Assembly: GCA_965655795.1 (NCBI GenBank)
Contig: CBFHHY010000006.1
Span: forward strand, 1-64,000
DNA: 64,000 bases
DNA from: TMED14 sp002167805
GTDB lineage: Bacteria > Bacteroidota > Bacteroidia > Flavobacteriales > Schleiferiaceae
Direction of reading: 5' to 3'
A program made the translations under genes and the position numbers. This document shows, piece by piece, positions 1 to 7,466 of the stretch (position 1 is the stretch's first letter; each line of letters opens with the position of its first letter). The notes under the pieces are model-generated. The model had not been told where the DNA came from. It worked only from the letters and a program-made list of their open reading frames with translations, and did not search any database.

Positions 1-37
1 ACTATTGCAGCCCCAAATACCCAAAGTAAATAACTTC

Positions 38-1048
38 TTAGGAGGGAAGACTTTTCTTCAAATCTTTCCATGTGTTAAAGAGAAGTATAAATAACAAAGT
101 AGATACAAATGTGGCAATAGAACTTATTACGCAAATTAACCAACGAATTGGGTATTTCTTTTTGTCTGCAGGAATAGCTTTGTTCACTCTAAAAGTTGCT
201 GGCATCACCTGATTAGCGTCAACACGAGATTGATTAAGCTTGGTGCGAATTTTCACCTCTTCCTCCTTCATCAGCCTCAATTCATCGCGCAGCGATACAT
301 ATCTGCCGCCATATTTAGCCAATGTGTCCAAAACAGCCTTCAGCTCCTCAATAGTTTTTCCAGGACGACCCTCAGCTATTGCAGTTGCGTATTGCTCAGA
401 AACAACCATCGATTGACCTTCGTATTCATGAACTCCTTTTTTACGAAGTTCCTTTATTTCATCCTCCATATTAGACATTTCCCTACGAACTTTATCATAT
501 TCGTTTTTAACAATGTTGTACCCCACAAGAGCACGGTCTCTTTGAATTCTACTCTTCACTCTATCTAATAAGCTCGTTATCGAATTCGCAATATCAGACG
601 CTAACCTGGGGTCTTTGTCAAGAACTTTGATTTCAACACTCATGAATTGAGTCCGGCCAAAAGATATTTTTTCGGAATATTCTTCAAATAAATCAGTTCG
701 TAAAGTTGAACTTTCTAAATCTAAATCATAATGATTTTTTAGATTAAACTCACTGGTAATGGTATCGAAAATTACATCTGAATTCAAAATCTGAATTAAT
801 TGCTCCGCTTGCTCTTCAGCGCCAAATTCTAAAAAATCTTGATCCTGGTAAGAATCCTGAGGAAGTAAGGCTTTCGAAGGGGAATTCGTTGTTGATGGAA
901 AGACAATGACTGTTGACTCATATAGTGGGTCAATAAAAATCGGCATTGATCCAATAGCAGCCGAGATACCAGCCAATAGAGGAATAATTACTAAAGGTTT
1001 TCGCCACTGGAATAAAAAGTTTAGGAGATTTTGAGATGTAGTGTCCAT
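38..1048 (-). CDS. Wzz-like polysaccharide chain-length / copolymerase protein
   Basis: Inner-membrane protein of 336 residues that probably controls chain length or export of a surface polysaccharide. It shows the usual Wzz layout: an N-terminal membrane helix at about residues 18-38, a long periplasmic part that is charged and coiled-coil-like at about 165-275, and a C-terminal helix at about 303-325 preceded by a proline-containing stretch (KAIPADKKKYP). There is no cytoplasmic tyrosine-kinase domain. It is followed closely on the same strand by its neighbours, a sulfotransferase (4 bases away) and a Wzx-like flippase, which supports a polysaccharide export locus that continues beyond the left edge. 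The exact subfamily (O-antigen Wzz or capsule copolymerase) cannot be told from sequence alone. Confidence 0.8.
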   Translation of the reverse strand: MDTTSQNLLNFLFQWRKPLVIIPLLAGISAAIGSMPIFIDPLYESTVIVFPSTTNSPSKALLPQDSYQDQDFLEFGAEEQAEQLIQILNSDVIFDTITSEFNLKNHYDLDLESSTLRTDLFEEYSEKISFGRTQFMSVEIKVLDKDPRLASDIANSITSLLDRVKSRIQRDRALVGYNIVKNEYDKVRREMSNMEDEIKELRKKGVHEYEGQSMVVSEQYATAIAEGRPGKTIEELKAVLDTLAKYGGRYVSLRDELRLMKEEEVKIRTKLNQSRVDANQVMPATFRVNKAIPADKKKYPIRWLICVISSIATFVSTLLFILLFNTWKDLKKSLPS

Positions 1049-1052
1049 TGAT

Positions 1053-1982
1053 TTAATGTTGATTCCACAAAGATAGGCTTCTTCCCATCAAGGTCTCTAG
1101 CCGATCAATATCATTAGTGAAGTATTTCATAGCCTTATTTCGGATCTCAGAGCTTAATACTTCAGGCTTTTTATAAAAAAGTAAATTTTTGAGATAAAAA
1201 TATAGTTTCTCGGGAACAAAGAGGCGAATAGATTTAAGGTTCATTTTGAAAATAATTTTTTGAATTTTTGGAGATCTTGGATCCTGACTTTCATGCTTTT
1301 TATCCAATTCCGAAATAGAATTAGCCTCCACTCCAAAAAAATCACATACTCGATCCCAATTTTCTTGGGGATCATCAAAAAAACTCTCATAAATCTCAAT
1401 TTTGAGCTGACTTTTATCAAAATTTTGCATCCATCGCTTTAAACTTTCCGAATAACAACTTAGATGATAAAAGTTTTGACTTCTTCCCCAAACCGATTCA
1501 GACAAAAAATCCTTTTCGAGTTCCTTTAAAAACCCCTCTTGCGTAAGGCCATATTTTCTAGCCATACGATAATGTGACCAAGCTCTATCGACGGGATTCC
1601 TTAAAATCAATAAGACTTTAGCGTTTGGAGAATTTTTTTTGATCAGATCAGGAGCCTTTTTACTCCAAAAATAACTTGTTGAGCAATCCGCAAGCTTTTG
1701 ACCCTCCTGTGAATGCTCGAAAATTCGAGCATATGATTGAGAATCCTTTATAAAACCTTGATGTCTAAATTCTAATTTATCCCCTTCCCAGTATTTTGAA
1801 GGGATTGAGGGAGATATTGAAGAAAATGCTTTCGAAAAATTGTTAGGATCTATCTCCTTCGAAAAATAATTCGACTCTTTAATCCTCGCCAATGCAATCT
1901 TAGGATTCATAGCCATCCAATCCGATATGGTTGTCGTACCTGCTTTAGCAGCTCCAATTAAAAAGATATCAGGACTCACCAT
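1053..1982 (-). CDS. Sulfotransferase (PAPS-dependent), likely polysaccharide-modifying
   Basis: A 309-residue cytoplasmic sulfotransferase. The N-terminus carries a 5'-phosphosulfate-binding loop (GAAKAGTTT, residues 11-19), and the 3'-phosphate-binding element is visible as LRNPVDRAWSHYRM at about residues 127-140. These two motifs define the PAPS-dependent sulfotransferase fold that transfers sulfate to hydroxyl groups of sugars. The gene lies between the Wzz-like and flippase genes with 3-4 base gaps, so the acceptor is probably a sugar of the exported polysaccharide; that is inference from context. The start ATG is directly followed by the P-loop-like motif, as is usual in the family. 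Confidence 0.85.
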   Translation of the reverse strand: MVSPDIFLIGAAKAGTTTISDWMAMNPKIALARIKESNYFSKEIDPNNFSKAFSSISPSIPSKYWEGDKLEFRHQGFIKDSQSYARIFEHSQEGQKLADCSTSYFWSKKAPDLIKKNSPNAKVLLILRNPVDRAWSHYRMARKYGLTQEGFLKELEKDFLSESVWGRSQNFYHLSCYSESLKRWMQNFDKSQLKIEIYESFFDDPQENWDRVCDFFGVEANSISELDKKHESQDPRSPKIQKIIFKMNLKSIRLFVPEKLYFYLKNLLFYKKPEVLSSEIRNKAMKYFTNDIDRLETLMGRSLSLWNQH

Positions 1983-1985
1983 GAT

Positions 1986-3251
1986 TTAACGCCAAAAAAT
2001 TAATGTTCGTATCCCAGTTCTATTAAAACCAATAATCAAAGCAGCAACATTCCATAATATCATAGATAGCGATGTAGACCATGCTGCACCTTGAAGTCCG
2101 AAATGAGGGATTAGAACGATATTGGCTGCAATATTTAGAATTGCAGTATAAATCATAATATTTCGCGCTTTATTTTCATTACCAGTCATATTTAATAGGT
2201 ACATCACAGGCCCACAAAGGGCATTTATTACTTGACCAAAACATAGGATTCTAAGCACATTTAAAGAGGTCTCAAACTCCTCCCCAAAAATGGATAATAA
2301 AAATTGTCCGAACACCATAATCAGCAAGAAAATAGGAATACCCAAAACCACATTTACCAGAGAGGCTTTATAAATAACAGACTGTAATTCTTTTGGCTTT
2401 TTTTGAGACCATAAAGATGAAATCTGAGGAGCAATTCGAGCATTTATAGCGAACTGAGTAAAAGTTATCAGTGTCGCTATTTTAAAAGCCACCCTATAAT
2501 TTGCAACATCCTCAGCAGACATAAAATAACTGACAGCCAATGTATCTGACCAAGACATGATCATAAATAATGCGCCCGTTAAAAACATTGACGTAGCGCT
2601 GGAAGCATATTTTTTTAATGAGCTCCAGCCTTTATGAAAAAGAGGACCATATAGTCTAATGCTTAAGAATGCTAAAAACGAAGCAATTAGTACAAATCCC
2701 ATAGGCCCATAAAAACTAAGTAGCCCAGGAAAAATATAGATGAAAGCAGAAATGAGTCCTAAAAAGAAACTAGTTTGAAAAACCCCATATAAAAGCCATT
2801 TTTTTCGCGCTCGTAGATATTCAGAGTGAATTTGAAAAAGTGAAAAAAATGGAATACTTGCTGCCGTAATTCTGAGATAAAACCCTAGTCCATCATCTTT
2901 GAAAAAAGTCTCTAGTATATCAGAGGATGAAAAAAGTATAACTGCAAACAATATAGATGATATACCAACAAAGCTCTGGACTCTTCTCACAAATCCCCAT
3001 CCTTTTACTTTATTCAAATTTGGAATTTCTCGAAGAATCAATCCATCTGTACCCCATTTGGATATTGCTCCTAGTATACTTAAAAAAGTAAATGCCACTT
3101 CAAAAAGTCCGTATGCCTCGGAACCATATACCTTAATCACAACCCAAACAAATGAATAACCTCCGATCGCACCCAGTATTTTCAGAATTAACACAAGGGA
3201 GCTGGTCTTTAAAAGAGAATTCCAATCTGAATTGAAAAATTTGACAGACAT
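1986..3251 (-). CDS. Wzx-like polysaccharide flippase (MATE/MOP superfamily)
   Basis: Polytopic inner-membrane protein, 421 residues from the ATG at 3251, with about 12-14 hydrophobic helices along its whole length. It resembles polysaccharide biosynthesis (Wzx/RfbX) flippases that move lipid-linked repeat units across the inner membrane. A TTG 39 bases upstream (3290) would give a longer form, but that start overlaps the divergent glycosyltransferase start and adds an unconvincing N-terminus; the ATG giving MSVKFFNSDW is preferred. A box GACCTTTG lies 4 bases before it, one mismatch from TAnnTTTG, which supports this choice. It shares an operon with the sulfotransferase and Wzz-like genes. 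Confidence 0.8.
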   Translation of the reverse strand: MSVKFFNSDWNSLLKTSSLVLILKILGAIGGYSFVWVVIKVYGSEAYGLFEVAFTFLSILGAISKWGTDGLILREIPNLNKVKGWGFVRRVQSFVGISSILFAVILFSSSDILETFFKDDGLGFYLRITAASIPFFSLFQIHSEYLRARKKWLLYGVFQTSFFLGLISAFIYIFPGLLSFYGPMGFVLIASFLAFLSIRLYGPLFHKGWSSLKKYASSATSMFLTGALFMIMSWSDTLAVSYFMSAEDVANYRVAFKIATLITFTQFAINARIAPQISSLWSQKKPKELQSVIYKASLVNVVLGIPIFLLIMVFGQFLLSIFGEEFETSLNVLRILCFGQVINALCGPVMYLLNMTGNENKARNIMIYTAILNIAANIVLIPHFGLQGAAWSTSLSMILWNVAALIIGFNRTGIRTLIFWR

Positions 3252-3272
3252 GGGGCAAAGGTCATACTTTTG
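3240..3272 (+). promoter_or_regulatory. Bacteroidota-type promoter for the GT4-rnhB operon
   Basis: A TTTG (-33 type) at 3240-3243 and TACTTTTG (TAnnTTTG, -7 type) at 3265-3272 are separated by 21 bases. The -7 box ends 5 bases before the ATG at 3278, so the predicted transcript has almost no leader. Confidence 0.55.
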
Positions 3273-3277
3273 AGGTA

Positions 3278-4432
3278 ATGCCCCAATCAATTACAATAGC
3301 AATTAATGGACGCTGGCTTCTTGCGGGCAAATTAGAGGGCACCGGATGGTATAGCCATAGCATAATTAGCCTACTCGTAAAGCTTCATCCAGAGATTGAC
3401 TGGCATATTTTGTATGATAGGACACCAGAAGAACCTCATATATACCCAGGTGCTAAATGTCATATAATTCGACCTGCAGCTAGACATCCTTGGATTTGGA
3501 AGCTATGGAACGAGTGGTTGGTACCTAAAAAACTCATAGAATTAGATGCCTCCATTTATTGGTCTCCTGATGGTTTATTACCGAGCAGAAAATCTTTAAA
3601 TGGCAAACAAATCAAATTAATTACCACCATTCATGATTTAAACTTTGTTCATAGACCTCACGAGATACCCAAAATCGTTGGCAATTACTATCGAAAAGTA
3701 TGCAAAAGATCAGCTTTGGATGCAGATAAAATTTTAACAGTTTCTAACACAACCAAGCAAGATATAGTATCCACTTATTTTATTGACGAGAAAGATGTAG
3801 GTATAACCTATAATGCTCCTCAAGAGGATTTTTCTCCTCTAACTGATGAGCAAATAAAAGTAGCCCAGCATAAATTTGGAAAGGGAAATCCCTATTTCTG
3901 CTTCTTGGGGGCATTTACTCCAAGAAAAAATTTAAAAACACTTGTTCAAGCGTTCAATAAATGGTGTTTATTAAATCCCGGTAATCATCACCGTCTTGTA
4001 ATTGGAGGACGTCCTCTTCATAAAGATGAAGAATTAAACACAGCCTTAAGAAATGGTTCTAATAGAATTGTTCTCCCTGGCTTCATCCCTAGAAATGAAT
4101 TAAATAATTTTTTCGGAGGTGCCTCGGCATTTGTTTTCCCGAGTTATTTTGAAGGTTTTGGCATTCCATTAATTGAAGCTATGGCATCAAATTGCTTGGT
4201 CTTATCCTCTAATTCCTCATGCATGCCTGAAATTGCAAATGACGCTGCTCACTATTCAAGACCAGAAAATATAGAAGACTGGATTTTAGCATTGAATTTT
4301 GCAATTCAAGACATTCAAAAAGTGGATAGCTTAAAAAGAAAAGGGCTAGAGCGAGCAAAACATTTTAAATGGAGCACTTCCGCAGATCAAGTCTGGAAGT
4401 CCTTCAAAGAAATTTTACCTGATGAATTTTGA
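3278..4432 (+). CDS. Glycosyltransferase family 4 (GT-B fold)
   Basis: A 384-residue cytoplasmic retaining glycosyltransferase. The C-terminal half has the GT4 donor-binding signatures: LGAFTPRKNLKTLVQAF (about 206-222) and the E-x7-E motif in FEGFGIPLIEAMASNC (about 289-304). The N-terminal half starts with the GINGRWL/GTGWYSH-like region typical of RfaB/mannosyltransferases (here AINGRWLLAGKLEGTGWYSH). It is divergent from the flippase operon and very likely belongs to the same polysaccharide pathway. Its last 11 bases overlap rnhB, so the two are co-translated. Sugar specificity is unknown. Confidence 0.85.
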   Translation: MPQSITIAINGRWLLAGKLEGTGWYSHSIISLLVKLHPEIDWHILYDRTPEEPHIYPGAKCHIIRPAARHPWIWKLWNEWLVPKKLIELDASIYWSPDGLLPSRKSLNGKQIKLITTIHDLNFVHRPHEIPKIVGNYYRKVCKRSALDADKILTVSNTTKQDIVSTYFIDEKDVGITYNAPQEDFSPLTDEQIKVAQHKFGKGNPYFCFLGAFTPRKNLKTLVQAFNKWCLLNPGNHHRLVIGGRPLHKDEELNTALRNGSNRIVLPGFIPRNELNNFFGGASAFVFPSYFEGFGIPLIEAMASNCLVLSSNSSCMPEIANDAAHYSRPENIEDWILALNFAIQDIQKVDSLKRKGLERAKHFKWSTSADQVWKSFKEILPDEF

Positions 4433-5015
4433 ATCCTCCACAACTGCAGGGATAGATGAAGCAGGCAGAGGTTGTCTTGCAGGTCCAGTTTTTGCTAGCG
4501 CTGTAATTTGGCCAGTAGGCCTCAAAGTCAAGGGTCTAAATGATTCAAAGAAATTAAATTTTAAAAAAAGAGCTTCATTAAGAAAAAAACTAGAAAAAAT
4601 TTTACCCAAAGAATACTGGGCAGTTGGCAGCTCCAGTCCTAGAGAAATAGATAAATTAAATATTCTTCAAGCAACTTTTTTAGCAATGCACAGAGCTATA
4701 GATAAATTGGGTATGGAACCCCATTTATTATTAATTGACGGGAATCAGTTTAAGCCATACAGAAATATTCCTCATCGTTGCGAAATAAAGGGTGATAGTC
4801 GATTCCAGGCAATTTCAGCAGCAAGTATCTTTGCCAAGACTAGTCGTGACGAATTTATGATAAAAGCACATGAAAAATTACCTGAATATGGATGGGATAA
4901 AAACAAAGGATACCCGAGCTTAGGTCATAAATTAGCAATGATGCAATTTGGGACTTCAGAACTACATCGGAAATCTTTCAAATGGAAGAACCCTCAACAA
5001 GAATTTGATTTTTGA
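4422..5015 (+). CDS. rnhB: Ribonuclease HII
   Basis: Cytoplasmic RNase HII, 197 residues, which cuts the RNA strand of RNA-DNA hybrids and starts removal of single ribonucleotides from DNA. The hallmark GIDEAGRGCLAGPV at residues 10-23 contains the first two acidic metal ligands; NDSKKL (about 40-45), LLIDGN (about 104-109) and KGDSRFQAISAASIFAK (about 123-139) supply the remaining conserved acidic and basic residues. Length is normal for the family. It overlaps the upstream glycosyltransferase gene by 11 bases, so it depends on that operon's promoter. Confidence 0.95.
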   Translation: MNFESSTTAGIDEAGRGCLAGPVFASAVIWPVGLKVKGLNDSKKLNFKKRASLRKKLEKILPKEYWAVGSSSPREIDKLNILQATFLAMHRAIDKLGMEPHLLLIDGNQFKPYRNIPHRCEIKGDSRFQAISAASIFAKTSRDEFMIKAHEKLPEYGWDKNKGYPSLGHKLAMMQFGTSELHRKSFKWKNPQQEFDF

Positions 5016-5019
5016 AACA

Positions 5020-6345
5020 ATGACCAGTATCATTACATTTTCTTCAAGATTATTTAAAATAGTTGTATTAGTTCATCTTGCAATTAGCGTGTCTTGCTGC
5101 TCAAATTCTAACTCCGATGGTAATAAGTTAGAATCTTTGCCTAAAAATCCATTAGCGATAATCTCAATAGATAATTCTTCCTTCCATAATTTATCACATT
5201 TTCAGAACGATGACCTACCCAACATTAAAGATTTAAAATTTTTAAAAAATAAAATAAAATATAATTTAATAGGAAAAGCCATTGCTAGTTATCATCCAAT
5301 TGGTGCCAGTGATCTCCACTGGCTTATAAGTATACCGATAGAATCATTGGAATCATGGCACCCATCTCAACTTAAAATGGAAAAAAATTTAAAGCGACGG
5401 TCTTATTCGATAGGGACTCTATGGCAAACGAATTCTTTGGTAATAGGAGAAACTCCGGGATATATTCTCCTCAGCACATCAACAATTTTGGTGGAAGAAA
5501 GTATTCGCCAATTGGAAAAAACCAGAATTGAAGAAATTGATCTCAAGTTTTTAAATCGCCTAGTAAATAAGATGGAAAACAATGATTTTATAACTATCTC
5601 AAATCAAACTTTTTCCAAGTTCTGGCCTTTACACGGAGAAAAACCGATAAATGATAAATTTATGGATTACCGTCTGGTTCAAAATGAAATTTTGTCTTGG
5701 AACTTTAGAAAATCAGAAGATTCAAATTCTGTAATCCTTATTTCTGAGAATTTTGATCTTTCTGAGACCATTTTTAAAAATATAAAAAATTCAAACTCCA
5801 TCTCTTTCCCTGGGTGGAGATGGATGGTCCCCTCTCTTAATTGGGGTGCATGGATGCAAAACAATTCCGAGCTCATATATCAAGATGTAATATATACTTC
5901 AAAAGCAATTGGTGAATTATGCTTTAGTGGGAGATGGGGCAAGCCTTTCAAAGCGATTACTTATGTAACTCAAGACAAAAGAATTGAAATATCAAATTGG
6001 GTAAAATCAGATCAATTTCAAATCACATCAATAAATGAAAAAAATTTGCTTCCTCTTTTCTCTTACTCCAAAAGTGTAGGAGACTTTTTAGTTTCAGTAG
6101 ATGATACAATTTCATTTAATAAATATGCTTCATTTCTTAAAACCATTCGATCTAAAAATCAAGAGGAGTATTACCAAAATGCCATTCATTGGTTAAGGAC
6201 ACAGCCAGCAGAAGCGAATTTTTGGTGGGTTTCAAATGCAACAAATGTGAAGGGTATAAAAAGTTCTCCTCATTGGAGTGGAATCTCCATGCAAATAGAG
6301 GATGATTTAGGCAGATGGTGCATCTCATCTTCAAAAATGAAATAA
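5020..6345 (+). CDS. Lipoprotein of unknown function
   Basis: A 441-residue predicted lipoprotein that I do not recognise. From the ATG at 5020, five bases after the rnhB stop, it has a hydrophobic signal (residues 9-24) and a lipobox SVSCC with Cys26 or Cys27 as the likely lipidated residue; an upstream ATG at 4948 inside rnhB would bury the signal and is rejected. The mature part is rich in Asn, Ser and Trp. Its opening (PKNPLAIISIDN) vaguely recalls Bacteroidota DUF3352-like proteins, but I cannot confirm this. It is probably co-transcribed with rnhB and anchored in the envelope. Confidence 0.7.
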   Translation: MTSIITFSSRLFKIVVLVHLAISVSCCSNSNSDGNKLESLPKNPLAIISIDNSSFHNLSHFQNDDLPNIKDLKFLKNKIKYNLIGKAIASYHPIGASDLHWLISIPIESLESWHPSQLKMEKNLKRRSYSIGTLWQTNSLVIGETPGYILLSTSTILVEESIRQLEKTRIEEIDLKFLNRLVNKMENNDFITISNQTFSKFWPLHGEKPINDKFMDYRLVQNEILSWNFRKSEDSNSVILISENFDLSETIFKNIKNSNSISFPGWRWMVPSLNWGAWMQNNSELIYQDVIYTSKAIGELCFSGRWGKPFKAITYVTQDKRIEISNWVKSDQFQITSINEKNLLPLFSYSKSVGDFLVSVDDTISFNKYASFLKTIRSKNQEEYYQNAIHWLRTQPAEANFWWVSNATNVKGIKSSPHWSGISMQIEDDLGRWCISSSKMK

Positions 6346-6354
6346 AATCATTTT
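6334..6354. terminator. Possible bidirectional AT hairpin between convergent genes
   Basis: A 7-base inverted repeat (AAAATGA ... TCATTTT, 7-base loop) spans the ends of the convergent lipoprotein and glucosaminidase genes and includes both stop codons. It is weak because the stem is almost pure A/T. Confidence 0.3.
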
Positions 6355-7238
6355 AGCTTAACTAATTCTCCTTCTTTTGGCTGGTAGCCAACTGGCCAAT
6401 TATTAAGACCGTATAATTGACACATTTGGATACCATAGAATTGGGATATAAAATGTGCATCCTCGTTGGAGTTTAATCGATGAGTAATAACCTTTCGAAG
6501 TTTCCTTGTAAAGGATCTAGCTTTTTTCTCTATATAAATTTTGTCACCTTGTTTAACCTCCGAGGAATATGTTAAATCATTAAACAACAATAATCTATTT
6601 ATGGACAAACCGTAATCAGCAGCAAAAGATTCTATGGTTTCTCCTTTTTGAAAAATCACATAACATTTACCATTAGGGGTAATATTCAATCTTTCACCAA
6701 ACCTTGCTTCTTTTAACTTTTTATTTTTTGGTGAAATATCTAATTCAAATAACCTCTCACTTTCTATAATTTTTATCAAACGAAGAGCATATTCCTTATT
6801 CGTCGCATAACCCGAACTTTGTAGACCCAGAGCCCAAGATTTGTAATCACGCGGATCCAATGTAAATAATTCATCATATCTGCTACGCGATGTAAGAAAA
6901 AAACTGTGATCACGATAACTTTTTATCACCTTATTGTAGGAACGGAAGCACTCATCTTGTAGATCATCATCTGCATAAATTACACTCCCAAACCAGTTTT
7001 CATGACATTTAATACCAAAGTGATTTTTCGCCTCTTTTGCTAGTCTACTATTCCCGTTCCCACTTTCCAAAATACCCTGAGCTAGAGTTATTGAAGCTGG
7101 AATTCCAGATCTTTTCATTTCACGAATTGCCAACTTCTGATATTTCTCAATATAATCAGTTCTTGATAAAGAAACCTGAGAAAATAGGCTTGAACAAATT
7201 ATGAAACTGTGAATTATGAATAATGATATTACTTTCAT
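6348..7238 (-). CDS. Secreted glucosaminidase (GH73-type) with LysM domain
   Basis: Peptidoglycan hydrolase, 296 residues from the ATG at 7238 (a start 4 codons upstream at 7250 is also possible). Layout: signal peptide ending near SSLFSQ, a mannosyl-glycoprotein endo-beta-N-acetylglucosaminidase-like domain at about 25-165 with the general acid Glu in QGILESGNGNS, and a LysM motif (GETIESFAADYGLSINRLLLFN, about 200-220) followed by a second, LysM-like C-terminal segment. It should act in the periplasm or outside, cutting glycan strands. The family is common in Bacteroidota as a FlgJ/GH73-like cell-wall enzyme. It is convergent with the orphan lipoprotein and divergent from the DUF5522-hutU pair. 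Confidence 0.85.
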   Translation of the reverse strand: MKVISLFIIHSFIICSSLFSQVSLSRTDYIEKYQKLAIREMKRSGIPASITLAQGILESGNGNSRLAKEAKNHFGIKCHENWFGSVIYADDDLQDECFRSYNKVIKSYRDHSFFLTSRSRYDELFTLDPRDYKSWALGLQSSGYATNKEYALRLIKIIESERLFELDISPKNKKLKEARFGERLNITPNGKCYVIFQKGETIESFAADYGLSINRLLLFNDLTYSSEVKQGDKIYIEKKARSFTRKLRKVITHRLNSNEDAHFISQFYGIQMCQLYGLNNWPVGYQPKEGELVKLK

Positions 7239-7319
7239 GAGGTTATCCAAAAAGTAAAGTTAATGTCATCATATCTTTATTTTATTAAATACGTAATCTA
7301 AAAAAGTGTTTATATCAAA

Positions 7320-7460
7320 ATGAATGAATTGAATCAAGATGATTACTATTATAATTCAGAGGGTTTCATTGTCTTTACTGAACAACATCACTTAAAAAGG
7401 GGTTATTGTTGTAATAATAAATGCAAACACTGCCCTTTTTTGTCAGAGAATAATAATTAA
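7320..7460 (+). CDS. Small Cys/His-rich DUF5522 protein
   Basis: A 46-residue protein, easily missed for its size. The sequence shows EGFIVFTEQHHLKRGYCC (residues 14-31) followed by CKHCPF (35-40): two adjacent Cys, then C-x-H-C, with upstream His-His. This fits the DUF5522 family pattern (GxxVFTxxxHLxRGxCCxxxCRHCPY), a short protein family common in Bacteroidota; the arrangement suggests a metal-binding site, but no function is established that I know of. The start ATG at 7320 is the only one in frame. The stop is six bases before the hutU ATG and the intervening bases are AAGGAG, so the two are almost certainly one operon. Confidence 0.85.
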   Translation: MNELNQDDYYYNSEGFIVFTEQHHLKRGYCCNNKCKHCPFLSENNN

Positions 7461-7466
7461 AAGGAG

